Shown here one piece after another: positions 23,037-35,377 of a stretch of 64,000 bases of DNA (within the stretch, counting starts at the first letter, position 1; each line of letters begins with the position of its first letter). The position numbers and the translations under genes were made by a program. Below the pieces are notes generated by a model. It did no database searches. It was not told where the DNA came from and worked only from the letters and a program-made list of their open reading frames with translations. The DNA comes from Zoroaster sp. YZ-2022 (lineage: Eukaryota > Echinodermata > Asteroidea > Forcipulatida > Zoroasteridae): the NCBI GenBank assembly GCA_029582265.1, contig CM055816.1:93297588-93361587 (forward strand), written 5' to 3'.

Positions 23037-26000
23037 TGCCTCTGCCACAAGCATACACCAATGTGCCACCAGTTGCTCTAATAACAAAGCAATTCACAGC
23101 CCCTCCAGTAAAAGCCCCTGTGAGACCCCTTGATTTCCAGATGGCAGCAAAACAAGAGATGAAGAATATGAGTGGCTGAGAGCAGTGATGGCAGCCCTGG
23201 ATCAGGAAACAAACAAGGCAAGCTGGGTATCATGGTTCTGCCTACCATGCTGGTATCCAGCAGACAGTAATCCCCTGCAGCCATTAATGCGCTGTTGCCT
23301 TTATTTCTGGACAACGCACACTCTGCCGCCATGATAAGACATTCAATGGACATTGTCAGAGCAGCGGTTCATCACCTGAACCCTGGGCAGGTGCCTGTTC
23401 TTGCTGCAGACCAACCTCTCTATGCCTTAGCCAAGGAGATCCAGTGGATGTGGCCAGACAGCCACGGAGAGAACCACTTTGTGATCATGTTCGGTGGGCT
23501 CCACATCGAAATGGCTGTCTTGAAGGTAGGACCCATTATTTCAATATACTGTAAAGATAATCTGTGATTATATATGTTTACAATTTTAGAAGTATCATAC
23601 ATGAAAGGGAAATGATGAAGGTACATGAAAGGGAGTTGAATCTTTGTCAGTAAGATTGTAATGTGGACAAAATTCGATCTGTGTGTGGTTGCAGCTCCTG
23701 GGGGACTGGCTTGAAGACAGTGGATGGACAAATGCTCTGGTACAGGCTGAGATTGCGAGCCCCGGCACTGCAGATTATTTCATCCATGCCAGGCACGTGA
23801 CCAAGACCCGCCATGCCCACCAACTTACAGCTGCTAGCCTGTACAAGCTACTTTACCAGGCCTACAATCAGCACTGCACATCTGAAGCAGTCCCTCCAAC
23901 ATTTGAAGAATGGTGCCTACAGCGAGTCAGTGAAAGCGTGCATTTTGACTACTGGTTAAAAACCCTATCACTCGAGGTCCTCATGCTCATGTACATCAGA
24001 TCACTGCGGGAGGGCAACTTTCAGCTCTATGTGGAAACCCTCACACAGCTCCTACCCTGGATGTTTGCTCTGGACCACACTCACTACTCCAGGTGGCTCT
24101 CAGTACATGTTCGTGACATGATGGTCCTCTCTGATAAACATCCAGCAATCCTGGAGGAATTCCGTGCCGGGAAGTTTGTTGTGCATAAAACAAGTCACAA
24201 GTTCTCAGCTATGGCAATTGACCACTGCCATGAACAGAACAACGCACTCATCAAAGGATCTGGTGGAGCAGTTGCCCTGACAGAATCCTGGGGCACTGCA
24301 TCGCTGGATGGTGGCAGGTCCAGAAATTGCAAGAATGATTACAGATTTCGAGAATGAATGCTCCCCACAAAGTGAAAACCGTCACCATGAGCAGCAGCCA
24401 GCAGTGCAAGAAGCCTCCGTGAAGCATGTTAGGTCCCTCACAGCAGTGATCGAAGAGATGGGGAACCCATTTCTTGAAGAGAGTCAGGATCTTCTGGTGC
24501 TTGACTCCAAAGATATCATGAGTTCATCAGTTGCAGACACAGTGAGGAAGGTGGAGTCCTTGGGTGCACAACAGTACAAGACCTTTGTGGAAGAACGGCT
24601 GGAGCATCGAACAAAGCCAGTCACAGATACCCTGCCCAAGAACAAGATGCCTCTCTTCAGCCACCCACCAGTGAAAACACAGTCAAAGCAGAAGATACAA
24701 CTTTGAAGCACTGAACCGTGATTGCAATCTCTTCTCGCGGCTGTTATGTGTCTTGCCAAATACGTGATGGCAATCTGGATCAATTCTTCAGCCACGAAAA
24801 CCAGGAAGCACCACCGTCTTTGTCTCAGGGAGGGAAGATGCGGCTTGGTACAAAAGCAGACCTCTTGCACTGCATAATGACTGATGACACTGACTCACAA
24901 CCTGCTCCTGTGGTTGATGCTGTGTTCCTTGATGGTGCAGCTGTGGTCCAGATGCTGAATTCTGGTACAGCAAAGACCTTCCAGGACTATGCAGACAGTG
25001 TCTTTGTGCCGTATGCAAAATCCCAGCTTGAGAAAACAAGGCGTCTTGATATTATCTGGGATGTCTACATCCCAGACAGTCTGAAAGGAACCACCCGACA
25101 GAAGAGAGGGAATGGGATCAGGAGACGGGTGATGCCAACCACTGTACTGCCAAAGCACTGGAAAGACTTCCTGCGTGTTGATGAGAACAAAACAGAATTG
25201 TTTGGATTCCTCTCCCAGCAAGTCACCTGCATCCTAGTAGATGAGGGAAAAGAAGTTTACGCAACTCATGGCAAAATGGTGCTCTGCTCTCCTGCCCAGT
25301 GTGACTTGACGAATCTCACTCCATGTTCTCATGAGGAAGCAGACACACGCTTGCTTCTGCATGTGTCAGATGCTGTTCAGAAGGGTTGCAAGAAGGTCAG
25401 TATTCGTACTGTAGACACCGATGTTGTTGCCCTGGCCGTGGCCATGTTTAGGAAGATCAAGCCAGAGGAAATGTGGATTGCTCTTGGTAGAGGCACCAGC
25501 TTCAGATATATTGGTGTTCATGAAGTAGCCAACAAGCTGGATCCAAGTACCTGTGCTGCTTTCCCATTGTTCCACGCACTCACGGGATGTGACACAGTCT
25601 CAGCATTTGCTGGAAGAGGAAAGAAAACTGCATGGGAGACTTGGAAGGCTTTCCCTGAAGTGACTGAGGCTTTCAATGAGCTCCTGCAGATGCAAGGTGA
25701 TGTGAGTGAGCTGTCCAAGTCACTGTTGGAGCGCTTTGTGGTGCTGATGTATGACAGGACAAGCGAAACCACAGAGGTGAATGAAGCAAGAAAACAGCCC
25801 TTCACTCAGAAATCCAGAGCTCTGGAGAACATGCCACCAACGAAGGCTGCGCTAGAGCAACAAATTAAGCGGGCCACCTATCAGGCCAATGTCTGGTGCA
25901 AAGCTTTAGAACCTGACCCTCAGCTGCCAAGCCCTTCTGATTGGGGCTGGGTGAAAGAAGCAATGGGATGGCAGCCACTGTGGACCACCCTTCCAGAAGC

Positions 26001-26121
26001 CTCACAGAGCTGCTACGAACTTATCCATTGTGGCTGCAAGAAAGGGTGTACTACGCGCTGCAAGTGCAGAAAGGCTGCCCTCAAGTGTACTGCCCTTTGC
26101 TCATGCTCAGGAGACTGTTAG
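23037..26121 (+). pseudogene. Widespread unnamed metazoan family: PIN/FEN-like motifs plus CXC cysteine tail, frameshifted
   Basis: Successive frames match one family in order: PLPQAYTNVPPVALI (23037 on), PLFLDNAHSAAMI and FGGLHIEMAVLK (to 23526, then an intron), LLGDWLEDSGWTNALVQAEI (23695 on), MVAGPEIARMI (24308), and the longest open part 24718-26121. At least four frame changes, near 23150, 23290, 24280 and 24710, break it. The 3' part has acidic motifs HEEADTR, RTVDTDVV and LTGCDTVSAF, spaced like the metal-binding Asp/Glu sites of FEN1/XPG-type PIN nucleases, then a tail of about 12 Cys (CGCKKGCTTRCKCRKA, CTALCSCSGDC) like tesmin/CXC metal-binding motifs. Nuclease activity is inference; the family is uncharacterised as far as I know. 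Confidence 0.75.
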
Positions 26122-26652
26122 GCCACACATGACTATACTGAACTAATAATGTCATTGTAGGGTGGGTTAAGAGATGCTGACATGATTTAACACAAATTGT
26201 GTGAAGTCCACTTTTTTTGAGTTTCTGTGTTTGTGTGTGGTGGGTGTTCCCCCCATTTGTTCATGTATGAAAATAAAACACAATTGATATATCCTATACT
26301 GCTGTCGAAATGTCAGTCTGCTTGCACCTATTAAAGCAATTTTAAGATGATCATTGTGTTCCACAACTCTCATTTTTGATCTATACTGCCTTTATGCCTG
26401 CAAAAACGTGGGGAAAAAAACAAAAAAAAACGTTTTTGACAGCCCGAAATGTGTTCAACCTCTGACAAGTTCCAGAGGTCAGTGCTGAAGTGGTTCCACG
26501 TCTGAAAACAAACTTCATGGTGTATAGAAACACTGGAGAAAGTTTCATGCTTTAGTCATAAAATGCACAATACCTTCCAATATACGAGCTTATCTGCCCC
26601 ACTATACTGTTTCTGTCAACTTTGAAGTAATGGATTGATTGACTAGAGAAGT

Positions 26653-26792
26653 GTCTGATTATTCATGCACCCAGACTCAGTCTAGTTATGTTTCCTAATA
26701 TTTAGTAGGGCCTACACACATGTCTGATTATTCATGCACCCAGACTCAGTCTAGTTATGTTTCCTAATATGTAGTAGGGCCTACACACATGT
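26653..26792. repeat. 70-bp tandem duplication
   Basis: The block from GTCTGATTATTCATGCACCC to CCTACACACAT occurs twice back to back with one or two differences (26653-26722, 26723-26792). It looks like a recent duplication in non-coding sequence. Confidence 0.9.
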
Positions 26793-27589
26793 CAAGTATT
26801 GTTATATCATGTACTTATGATTTTTCTGTTTTCTTTTATTTCTCCTTTGTCTTGTTTGTTAATTCATTCGCTCCCTCGTTGCCAACCCTTGCCGTTGCCT
26901 GTGCACCGCTCACTATTTTCAGTCAATAAACTCGAGTACTCCGAATCCATGGTGTGGTGTGTTTGTATTATTCCAACCATTACAAATACCCATTCACCTC
27001 CATCCTCCACATTTATGTTAAGTTGAAACCAGTGTAGTAAATATGTTATTGGTTACAAATTATGTGTTAAGGCACATAATTACTATCAAACCATCTTATG
27101 GCATTTTAACAGTAAGATTTCAGAATTTTAAAAAATTGAATTATTTTTTCATTAATCATGTAGCAAACTATGGCTGTGTAATCTTGAACATATTAATTTC
27201 AAGGTCTAGAGAACTTTTATCATCAGTATTTTTAGGGCATGATCAAAATTCCATGAACAATGCAGATACTTAAATAATTGATCCATATTTTTCTTCAAAA
27301 TAGAGTTTTTCTATAAATAACAGCGTTCTTAATTGATACATATTTTTCTTAAAAATATAGTTTTTCTACAAATAACAGTTATAGTGTTACTGTGTTCAAG
27401 AAATGAAAAAAGAGTTTTGATAAAAAAGAAAGAAGGTTAAAAGAAAGTTTCGATCATTGATTTTTGTCTTTGTTTTCACACCTCTTTCATATTTAGATCA
27501 CCCAGAGAACCTGAAGCACATGGATACTCGTAGTGGGCTGCTTGAACACTTCATAATTCATCCCTCAGGTGTACAAAGCACTATAATTA

Positions 27590-28219
27590 TGTGTTTTTGA
27601 TTGTGGAACACAAATATTGCCAATGACCAAGTGCTTGTGTCCAAGTGCTAGTGATAGTCAGAAAACTAGTACTGGGCACTCTCACATAATCACTAGCATC
27701 ATTTTTGTCCCAGAATTATCTACACTTGTAGTGCTTCTTGCACTTCAGGTATAGGTGGATTGTGTTTGACAGACAGCCAACACTAGTACATGATATGCAT
27801 GGTGGCTGCAGGTATTTAATGTGCTTCAGGAGCTAGTGGGATGTAGTTGTGTACACTGACACATCAAGTGCATTGGTGTATCCAAATGATGTGCTAGCAT
27901 TCACGCACTTAAAGTGCTTAACCCGCAAGGAAGACTGCTGCACTTCATGTGTTCATGATTTTGGGACAAATACGTGTTAGTGGATCTATGTGCTAGTGGC
28001 ACTTACCAAATGAGCCTCATGTGCTTTAGGTGCAGTATGTGTTCATGATTTTGGGACAAATACGTGTTAGTGGGGCTATGTGCCAGTACCCCTGCTCCAG
28101 TCTGCACTTGCACATCAACTGCTTTATGTGTTTAAATGCACGTGCCCCAGGTGTTCATGATTGTGGGACAAATACGTGTCAGTGGAGAGGTGCATGAGGT
28201 GCATTTGGATTTTACAGTG
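27590..28219. repeat. GTGCTAGTG-rich direct repeats ending in a CACTA-like terminus
   Basis: A unit containing GTTCATGATTTTGGGACAAA occurs three times (about 27950, 28043, 28157), among many CACTAG/GTGCTAGTG words. Read from the right the block ends CACTGTAAAATCC, preceded by TA. Short sub-terminal direct repeats inside a CACTG end are typical of CACTA/EnSpm elements. I did not find the partner end. Confidence 0.45.
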
Positions 28220-28478
28220 TAGTCATTAGTACTAGTATGTTGGTTTACGTTACATTTACAATGTACATGTACAGTCGTTTTCCCGGTTCTGGATAGCTGC
28301 AATTTAAAAAAATCTGTTTAATCCATACCGCTTGAGTCATGTGCACTAGAATGATCGGCCACAACACGCTATTTAAAAGACATGAAACCAAACTCTTTCC
28401 CAAAGGTCTTCTATGGGATAACCTGCAGAAATTACAGGGGTGTAAATTAAACTTTAAAGTTTACTTGTTTTCATGCAG

Positions 28479-28812
28479 GAGATCATCCACATGCCCAGTT
28501 ATCTGGAGGCTATTGACCCAAAGAAATATCCACAGCCGTATATTCTTGCACTCGGCAATGGAGTTCTCAACCCAATGAGTGCAGTCTTTGTAATTATCGA
28601 GAAGCATGCGTTGCCGCAACCCTCTATCTTGAAAGCAGTGGATGTATGTTACAAGGCGCATTAATTGCTTGATTGCAAATACCAGCAGAGATGTCAAGGC
28701 GCTTGAACCTTCTTGGAGAAATGTGTATATGAGCAGCAAGGAGTAAGAAGCAGGGACTATGCCATCCTACGAGGTCTCCGAGCCTTCTTGGCTTTCAAAA
28801 AGGCACTGTAAA
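28479..28812 (+). pseudogene. SAMD3-like C-terminal fragment
   Basis: After an acceptor (tttcatgcag) the frame reads EIIHMPSYLEAI, QPYILALGNG and AVFVIIEKHALPQPS, SILKAVDVCYKAH, then a stop at 28662. The expected continuation lies in another frame: TFLEKCVYEQQGV, with a TGA before it, and LRGLRAFLAFKKAL ending at 28812. This is the C-terminal region shared by SAMD3-like proteins. It is a decayed single fragment next to a CACTA-like terminus. Confidence 0.6.
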
Positions 28813-28906
28813 AGTATGAGTGCAGGTCTAATATGCCCCAAATGTTTGCCAAAAGCAATTCGATTTTTTGTTTTGTTTTTGTTTTTCCTACTTTCCTAAT
28901 TTGTTT

Positions 28907-29251
28907 TAATTTTTTTTTAAATGCAATTCGCCCCACACAAGGCCAATGGCCACTCCAAGGTGGGGGCTACTCAGTCATTGAGTTGTTACAACGACTCCAC
29001 ACTGAAGAAACCAGCCCCTCGCACCAAAACAAGACAAGTTAATAACCAGCCTCTTCACGGTGCGAATAGGACTGGGAGGGGTAACTAGTCCAGAACAAGG
29101 CAGTTGTTAAACTGCCTCTGCCCCTATAAGCAATTATGGTTAAGTGTCTTGCTCAAGGACACAAGTGTCACGGCCGGGGTTCGAACCCACATTCTGCTGC
29201 TAAACACCAGAACTTGAGTCCGGCAAGCTAGACCGCTCGGCCACGACACTG
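28907..29251 (-). mobile_element. tRNA-derived SINE
   Basis: On the minus strand the head starts near 29251: GTCGTGGCCGAGCGGTCTAG (A box), then GGGTTCGAACCCCGGCC (B box), followed by CCTTGAGCAAGACACTTAACC and an A-rich tail near 28910. The head resembles a tRNA-Ser/Leu with a long variable arm. The body differs from the copy at 31340 after the first 140 bp. Confidence 0.85.
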
Positions 29252-30300
29252 TAGCAGACATACAGTGGCAATTGAGTTCTTTTATTTTTTAAAACTTAAG
29301 CTATGTTTTTTCAGTAACCCTATCAAGGCAATTATGATATGTGTTGACTTAGAGAAATCAACCACTTTTTTGTCTTCGTATTTCATTCAAATCCTTATTT
29401 TTTTTTACGTGCACCTGTGAAATGAAACGATTGTCTTTGCATGACAATTATGTACTGCACTTTACACACGATGTGTCACTTTTAGTAAGAGAGGTTCTAA
29501 CCAAAAACATATTTTTCACTAAAATCAAAATGTAAAATGAAGCAGCCATATCCAAGGGGTTCAAAAGCTTTTTTATTTTCTATTAATTTCGTTCATGGAT
29601 CATTTGTTGGAGTTTGAAAAGATACCCACTGTATTGTATTTAGGCAGTTTATCTTAAATCTCCAATTGACATTGCTCATGAGGGGCTTCACACAAGGCAA
29701 CAATTACATGTAACCAACTGGACTGCATGCTAAAATAGAATTGCTTGGGTAGCCTGACAGCCTATCGACATTTCCTAGAATATTATGTGACAATTAAAAT
29801 GTGAGTGTCATTTCTTTATTGGACATTGCTAGAAACTGGTTATCTGTAAATTGCCTGTGTGATGTGGGCCCCAGTAGCACAGTTGAAAAATTTCCCTGCG
29901 GTCAGCAATCATCAAATTTCAAAATGTTGTATCAGCACAACCTTACTGACATAAATTTCAAGAATATTTAGAATTTACGGCCAACACTATTTTATGACAA
30001 AATCTCAAAATGTTTGAAATATAGCAACAACAAATTGCTGTACATGTTTGTATGTGAAAACAAAAAGTTACCTGAAGTTCAGCATTATGTAAATTATGTT
30101 TTCAGGTATGAATAAAGCAACAATTTTTGCTGTTTTAACTTTATCTTTAAGAAATTATGCAGTATAATGTTTTAGGTTATCTCGTTTGCAAAAAAATCTT
30201 ATTTTTTCGTTAACCCTACCTAAACATTGTTTTAGTGGTGACTTTTAGAGACAGACAACAGTTGTGTTTTTCCATCAGTCAAATCCTACTTATTGTTTAT
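29252..30300. other. No gene recognised
   Basis: AT-rich non-coding sequence without an open frame of interest or a repeat that I could pair. Confidence 0.5.
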
Positions 30301-30310
30301 TTGTCTTATA

Positions 30311-30524
30311 GGGACTGTCGTCGTCACGATCAAAGCAGATTTTTAACAAGACATGGAATCGTTGTCCTAGTTTAAGATAAAGGCATAAACTGAAAAGAAG
30401 AAAAAATGGCTCGTTTATGCAGCAGCTACGATTATAATCATGTCGGGTAATGTTTTCAGTCACTGAGTTAATCTGAAACTACTACTCCGATTCCATGCCC
30501 TGTTGGTCGTGACGATACTGCCCC
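30311..30524. mobile_element. GGGACAGTAT-type MITE, copy 1
   Basis: Inverted ends begin GGGACTGTCGTCGTCACGATC and read from the right GGGGCAGTATCGTCACGACC, continuing into a shared CAGGGCATGGAATC block. Related copies are at 42987-43197 and 46099-46241. No coding capacity. Confidence 0.75.
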
Positions 30525-31189
30525 TTTAACATGACAACTGAACAATGTTGTATGGCACTTCACTCAAGATGACTTCACTCAAGTAAGAAACGTTGTAGTA
30601 CCATTGGGAATGTTGCTTTTTGTAACCAAATCATAATTTTCATTAAAATCAAAATGTAAAATGTCGCAGCCATCGAAAAGATTCAAAATCTATTTTACTG
30701 TGTATTAATTTCATGAAACACTTACTATACTTTTAAATATGCCACAGGAGTCAACACCATAAAGAAGGCATTTTATTGTTGTTTGTATTGATTTTACATG
30801 AAAGCTGCACATCAGAAAAGTGCATTGCATAAACTTTATTTTCAAGAGAAGTTACTAGGCTATATAGTTGTATATGTTTGAAGTTCAGTATTATGTTAAT
30901 TATGTGTTGAGAAATGACTAAAGGTTTGTTAAAAAGGCGAAGGCAATACTACCATGTGTCATTAGTTATTGTTGTACTCATCTGTTGGATACAAAGGTAC
31001 CCAATTATTATATAAATTCATTTCCGACTGCTGTGAACCTCAATAGAGTATTATGTCCAATCGTTGAGAGAAAAATGACCATCGGTTGAATAACAATATT
31101 CCCAATTATTAGAAAAAAATTGTCTCCAACTGTTGAGCAGATGCATGGGTTGTGGTGCCCAAATATTGGTGAAAATCGAAGATTGCCAA

Positions 31190-31840
31190 CAATTGGTCAA
31201 AAGACACTGTCCAAAATTTGGGTAAAGTTACTCGCCAACCGTTGGTAATTTATTATGATCCAGAAGATGGGTAATGCAAAGTAGCTAACTGTTGTGTAAA
31301 TCATTTGCTTAATAATTGGGAAAGCGAAGATTGCCAATAATTGTCGTGGCCGAGTGGTCTAGCTTACCGGACTCGCGTTCTGGTGTTAGCAGCAGAATGT
31401 GGGTTCGAATCCCGGCCGTGACACTTTTGTCCTTGAGCAAGACACTTAATCATAATTGCTTCTCTCCACCCAGGGGTTAAATGGGTACCTGTGAGGGCAG
31501 AGTTGGTTGATTAGCCCTATATGCGCTGTAATGGCAGCAATTGAGCTGTATACTCCCCAGGGAGCTGAGATGGTTTCAGGAATGATTTATGAGCCTTATG
31601 AACAGGGGTAATTATATAATGCGCCTTGAGCACCACTTAGTTGGTGGATACGTGCGCTATATAAGTCCACACATTATTATTATTATTATTAATTGGTCAA
31701 AAGATACTGTCCAAAATTTGGGTAAGGTTACTCGCCAACCGTTGGTAATTTGTTATGATCCAGATGATGGGTAATGCAAAGTAGCTAAGTGTTGTGTAAA
31801 TCATTTGCTTAGTAATTGGGAAAGGGCATTACCCAATAGT
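31190..31840. repeat. Direct repeat pair split by a SINE
   Basis: A block of about 130 bp (TTGGTCAAAAGACACTGTCC to TTTGCTTAATAATTGGGAAA) is present at 31190-31326 and again at 31691-31828 with few changes. It was probably tandem before the SINE landed. Confidence 0.75.
31340..31680 (+). mobile_element. tRNA-derived SINE with (ATT)n tail
   Basis: The head has TCGTGGCCGAGTGGTCTAGC (A box) and GTGGGTTCGAATCCCGGCC (B box), then CCTTGAGCAAGACACTTAA, and a 3' end GCGCTATATAAGTCCACA followed by ATT repeats. It interrupts a direct repeat: CCAAAATTTGGGTAAGGTTA and CGCCAACCGTTGGTAATTT occur on both sides (31210 and 31710). Confidence 0.9.
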
Positions 31841-32400
31841 TTAATATTTAAAAAAATCATATCTCAACAACCAGAAGAGGTAAATTGACATTTTGTGTAC
31901 CATTGTATAGATTGTTAATTGTCGAAAAATATTTACACAAAGGTGACTCCAATTTGACCTTACTTCCTGTCGAAACCGGAAGTCAAAGTTTGACATTTAA
32001 AAAAATCATATCTCAACAACCACAAGAGGTAAATTCACAATTTTTGTACCATTCTACAGATCGTTAATTGTCAAAAAATATTTACAAAAAGATGACCCCA
32101 ATTTGACCTTACTTCCTGTCCAAACCAGAAGTCAAAATTTAATATAAAAAAAAATCATATGTCAACAACCACAAGAGGTAAATTTACAATTTTAGCACCA
32201 TTGTACAGATCGTTAATTGTCAAAACAATTTTACACAAAGGTGACTCCAATTTGACCTTTACTTCCTGTCCAAACCGGAAGTCAAAGTTTAATATTTAAA
32301 ACAAAATCTTCCACAAGAGGTAAATTCACAATCTTTGCACCATTGTACAGATCGTTAATTGTCACAAAATATTTAGACAAAGTTGACCCCAATAATAACA
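31835..32400. repeat. Satellite array, about 4 units of 145-150 bp
   Basis: Units contain ATCATATCTCAACAACC, AGAGGTAAATTCACAA, TACAGATCGTTAATTGTC and ACTTCCTGTCCAAACCGGAA. The same satellite makes up 50560-52790. No open frame is preserved. Confidence 0.9.
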
Positions 32401-32719
32401 AAATAACAAATTTGTGTACAAGATATCTGAAATAAGTCATGGACAGATCGGGACAAAACTTGGTGGGTATGTTGGGTAGTATACTTTGTAGTATACCTAT
32501 GTGGGAATCTATCAAATTTTATTCAAATTTATTTCCAAAACTTCTTAATAAAAATCAGTACAATAAAATTATAAATAAATAAGTCATACATGTACTCATG
32601 CAGCACATTACACCTCTAGATAATGTCCCAATGCGCTTTACATTATTTCCCCAGGTCACTGGGCAAATATCATTCCTATAAATCTTGTAATAATGTAATT
32701 AAATTTACTTTGTATTGTA

Positions 32720-33250
32720 ATGTCAAATCAAGAGTGTACAGCGAAGGCCCTCCAAGGACAATAAACGAACTAAGACGGCAAATTGAAAATGCCTTCATTG
32801 CAATCAGAAAAACACGCCTAGCGCAACATGTATTGCAAACCATGGTTTTAGCTTTGGGGCGATGTCAAATCAAGAGTGTACATGTACAGCGAAGGCCCTC
32901 CAAGGACAATAAAGGAACTAAGACGCCGAATTGAAAATTCCTTCACTGAAATCAGAAGAACACGCCTAGCGCAACACATGCAAGACAGGGCACTCACATG
33001 TATTGCAAACCAAGGGCAGCATGTTTAAGACAGAAATTAAAGTTAAGAAGCTCCCGTGGACAAGCCAGTTTTGTACATGCCATCTGTAATGGGCCATATC
33101 TTGAGATCCAATTCAGCTAGACCTAGCATTTTTTCAGGATTATTTCTAAAAACGATACTCATCAACACTAGGTAAACACAAATTCTCTGGATTTGTAGGA
33201 GATGGGTGAACAATCACCTTAAACTTGGGTTAACTTTTTTTTGAACCACC
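32720..33250 (+). mobile_element. Mariner-like transposase C-terminal fragment, internally duplicated
   Basis: Two adjacent copies read YSEGPPRTINELRRQIENAF and then YSEGPPRTIKELRRRIENSF followed by RRTRLAQHMQDRALTCI, the C-terminal region of mariner-type DDE transposases. The sequence ends in TTTTTTGAACCACCCTATA, like a TIR. No catalytic domain remains. Confidence 0.6.
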
Positions 33251-33640
33251 CTATAGTTTGTTCAAAATCTTCTCAATCAAAGATGTCTTCATTTTGTTGT
33301 TTCTTATATAAGTTGTCATATTTTAATGGCAACAAAATTGAAATTTTATTTTCTGAAAAATGACATAAAAAATTGTATTTGTAAATGAGTATGTGCGGAG
33401 AATATTGATTATAAAAATGGTATACTACATTGATGTTAAATGATGTGTGTTGCGCTCTTTTGTTGTGCAGTGTATGTAAATTAGAAAGTATCCACCCCTC
33501 CCCCTGGTGGGCCCTATTCTTCCCTTCCCTCAAAGAGAGGGAATATAAACACAAATGGAGCTCCATTTGTATTTGGGCCAGGTAACATCATAACAAAACA
33601 AGCAAAAAAGGTACATTTAGGCCAAAAGAGGTCTCTGGTT

Positions 33641-33735
33641 TCTAAGTGAGATTGTGGTTCAGGGAGAACCATGGGGACTTCACATGGTCTTCATAAAGTC
33701 CCCATGGTTCTCTCTGAATTACACTCTCACTTAGA
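33641..33735. repeat. Hairpin with about 40-bp arms
   Basis: TCTAAGTGAGATTGTGGTTC to GGGACTT pairs with AAGTCCCCATGGTTCTCTCT to CACTTAGA around a 15-nt loop. A third half-copy (GAACCATAATCTCACTTA) follows at 33775. Confidence 0.75.
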
Positions 33736-33739
33736 AATA

Positions 33740-34850
33740 GTTGAGAAACGAGTTGCCCAATATTGGTTCTCCCCTGAACCATAATCTCACTTATATATCA
33801 TAACTAAATAAAGAACTTGTGACATCAGTGTGGACATCTCCATCTAGCTGCTGATCATCATTCACATTTCCACATCTATATAGTTCTATTATCAAACTGA
33901 ACACAAGAAAGGGGAAAACACCATGGCTAACTGTTATTCAGTGTGGATGAAACAGCTAGGGGTTGAAATTAACTGAATTTGATGGTAGCCCACAGGACTA
34001 GTTATGTCAAAATTTTACTAGTCCTTCACATTTTTAGTAGTTCTGAAAAAGGTGAAAACGTGGAGTCCGTATTTTGTACAGACAAGTGTAGTTTAATTGT
34101 TCATTTAATTTTTTTTGATAGCCCATCGGACTATCCAAACCCCAGCAGCTAGTAGTCCTGCTGAGTGAAACCACTAGATTCGGACTAGACGACTAGTGAT
34201 TGAAGTAGAAGTAGAAGTATAGTCTCATTTTTTTTCACTTGCCCATCGGACTAGCCAAACCCCAGCAGCTAGTAGTCCCGCTGCTAAAACCACTAGCCTC
34301 TGTCTAGCAGACTAGTGTTAATGTTGATCCCTGATATAAGTATTTGTTTATTGTCTAAAGCTTACAAATAGGCCAGAAAAAATATTGCCGCGATTAATCA
34401 AATAGTAAATTTTGCTATTTGCCTACATGTAGATGTATTAAAATTGATAGACAATACCAGGGAGTTAAGGTCAATAATTGTAGTATTTTGTTGTACGGCC
34501 TAAAAAAACGTCTATGTTTTCTGGTCATCGGTTGGCCTCAAAAGTGATGCGGTTATGCGTTTTTTTCCTGGTAATTTGCGATGTACATGTATATGCAGGG
34601 ACCATATTTCCCATGCACAAAGTACGGTGGCTAATTTAAGAGGCCTCATAAATGCAGACCCTATAAAAGTGCTTCAGAATAGTTTTTTCATTTAAACTTC
34701 CAGTTTCGACCGGAAGGTGAGATCATATTGGGTCATAAATGTCATAAAACTACATGTTATGTCAAGTTTGAAGGCTCTGTGAACTTTGGAACTTTGTTTT
34801 TTATGTTCGATAAGTATCACCGAGAAGAAGAAGAAAAAAAAAAAATTTCA
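33740..34850. other. No gene recognised; short tandem copies of a CTAGTAGTCC block
   Basis: Two copies of a block with GCCCATCGGACTA, CCAAACCCCAGCAGCTAGTA and CACTAG lie about 120 bp apart near 34120 and 34240. No coding sequence was recognised. An AAG-rich run lies at 34823. Confidence 0.5.
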
Positions 34851-34854
34851 TGAG

Positions 34855-34890
34855 GTGTTCGCGCTGTTGCACCAACACCTAATAATATGA
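34855..34890. repeat. Helitron-like 3' hairpin (AGGTGTT...AACACCTAA)
   Basis: AGGTGTTCGCGCTGTTGCAC folds back with CAACACCT and is followed by AA then T, matching the Helitron 3' pattern of a short hairpin ending in CTRR before T. Similar hairpins occur at 50235-50370. The 5' end was not found. Confidence 0.4.
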
Positions 34891-34984
34891 ATATTAGTAA
34901 TAATACTAACAAATGTGGATGGCTATAGGACTCTATACCTCGAATTAGGGAACATATAATTCAAACTAAGCGTCTCTAATATCT

Positions 34985-35377
34985 TCATTGAGAAAAGCCT
35001 GAAACTCTTGCAAAAGTGCTCGCAAGACGTTTCAATTCCACCAGATACGTGGCCACCATTTCACTTTCTAGCTCATCCCGTTTGTGAAACTTGAATCTTT
35101 CCGCTATGACCAGCGGTTCGGGGGTGTATGGTTGTTAAGTATCATCAAATGACTTTTCACTTGGTTTCCCTGGTGAGACTAAATTCTTAAGCAGACCATA
35201 CCCCTTTGGTCCTATGATTGTCAAGAACACGCTTTCTGCAAAGTCGTCTGCAATTGCGTTAGCAATGAAAAACTGCTCTAGTCGTTCCAGGTAGTCTGTT
35301 TTCCTTCCTCCATGGTAGTATTCAAACTGTTCTTCTCCCTCCCGATATTCACCTATCTTGCCGATAAGCGCTGCCAT
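34985..35377 (-). pseudogene. Gypsy-type LTR retrotransposon gag relic
   Basis: The minus strand starts MAALIGKIGEYREGEEQFEY, then DYLERLEQFFIANAI, VFLTIIGPKGYGLLKNLV and KPSEKSFDDT, followed by a TAA, and continues in frame as EPLVIAERFKFHKRDELE and VATYLVELKRLA. This is the gag N-terminal region of Gypsy-class elements. The LTRs, protease and pol are absent. Confidence 0.75.

Noticed and set aside
31340..31430. Functional tRNA gene
   Set aside because: A and B boxes are present, but the sequence continues into a SINE body with an ATT tail. It is a tRNA-derived SINE.
31835..32400. CRISPR-like array
   Set aside because: The repeats are 145-150 bp with no unique spacers, in animal DNA. It is a satellite.
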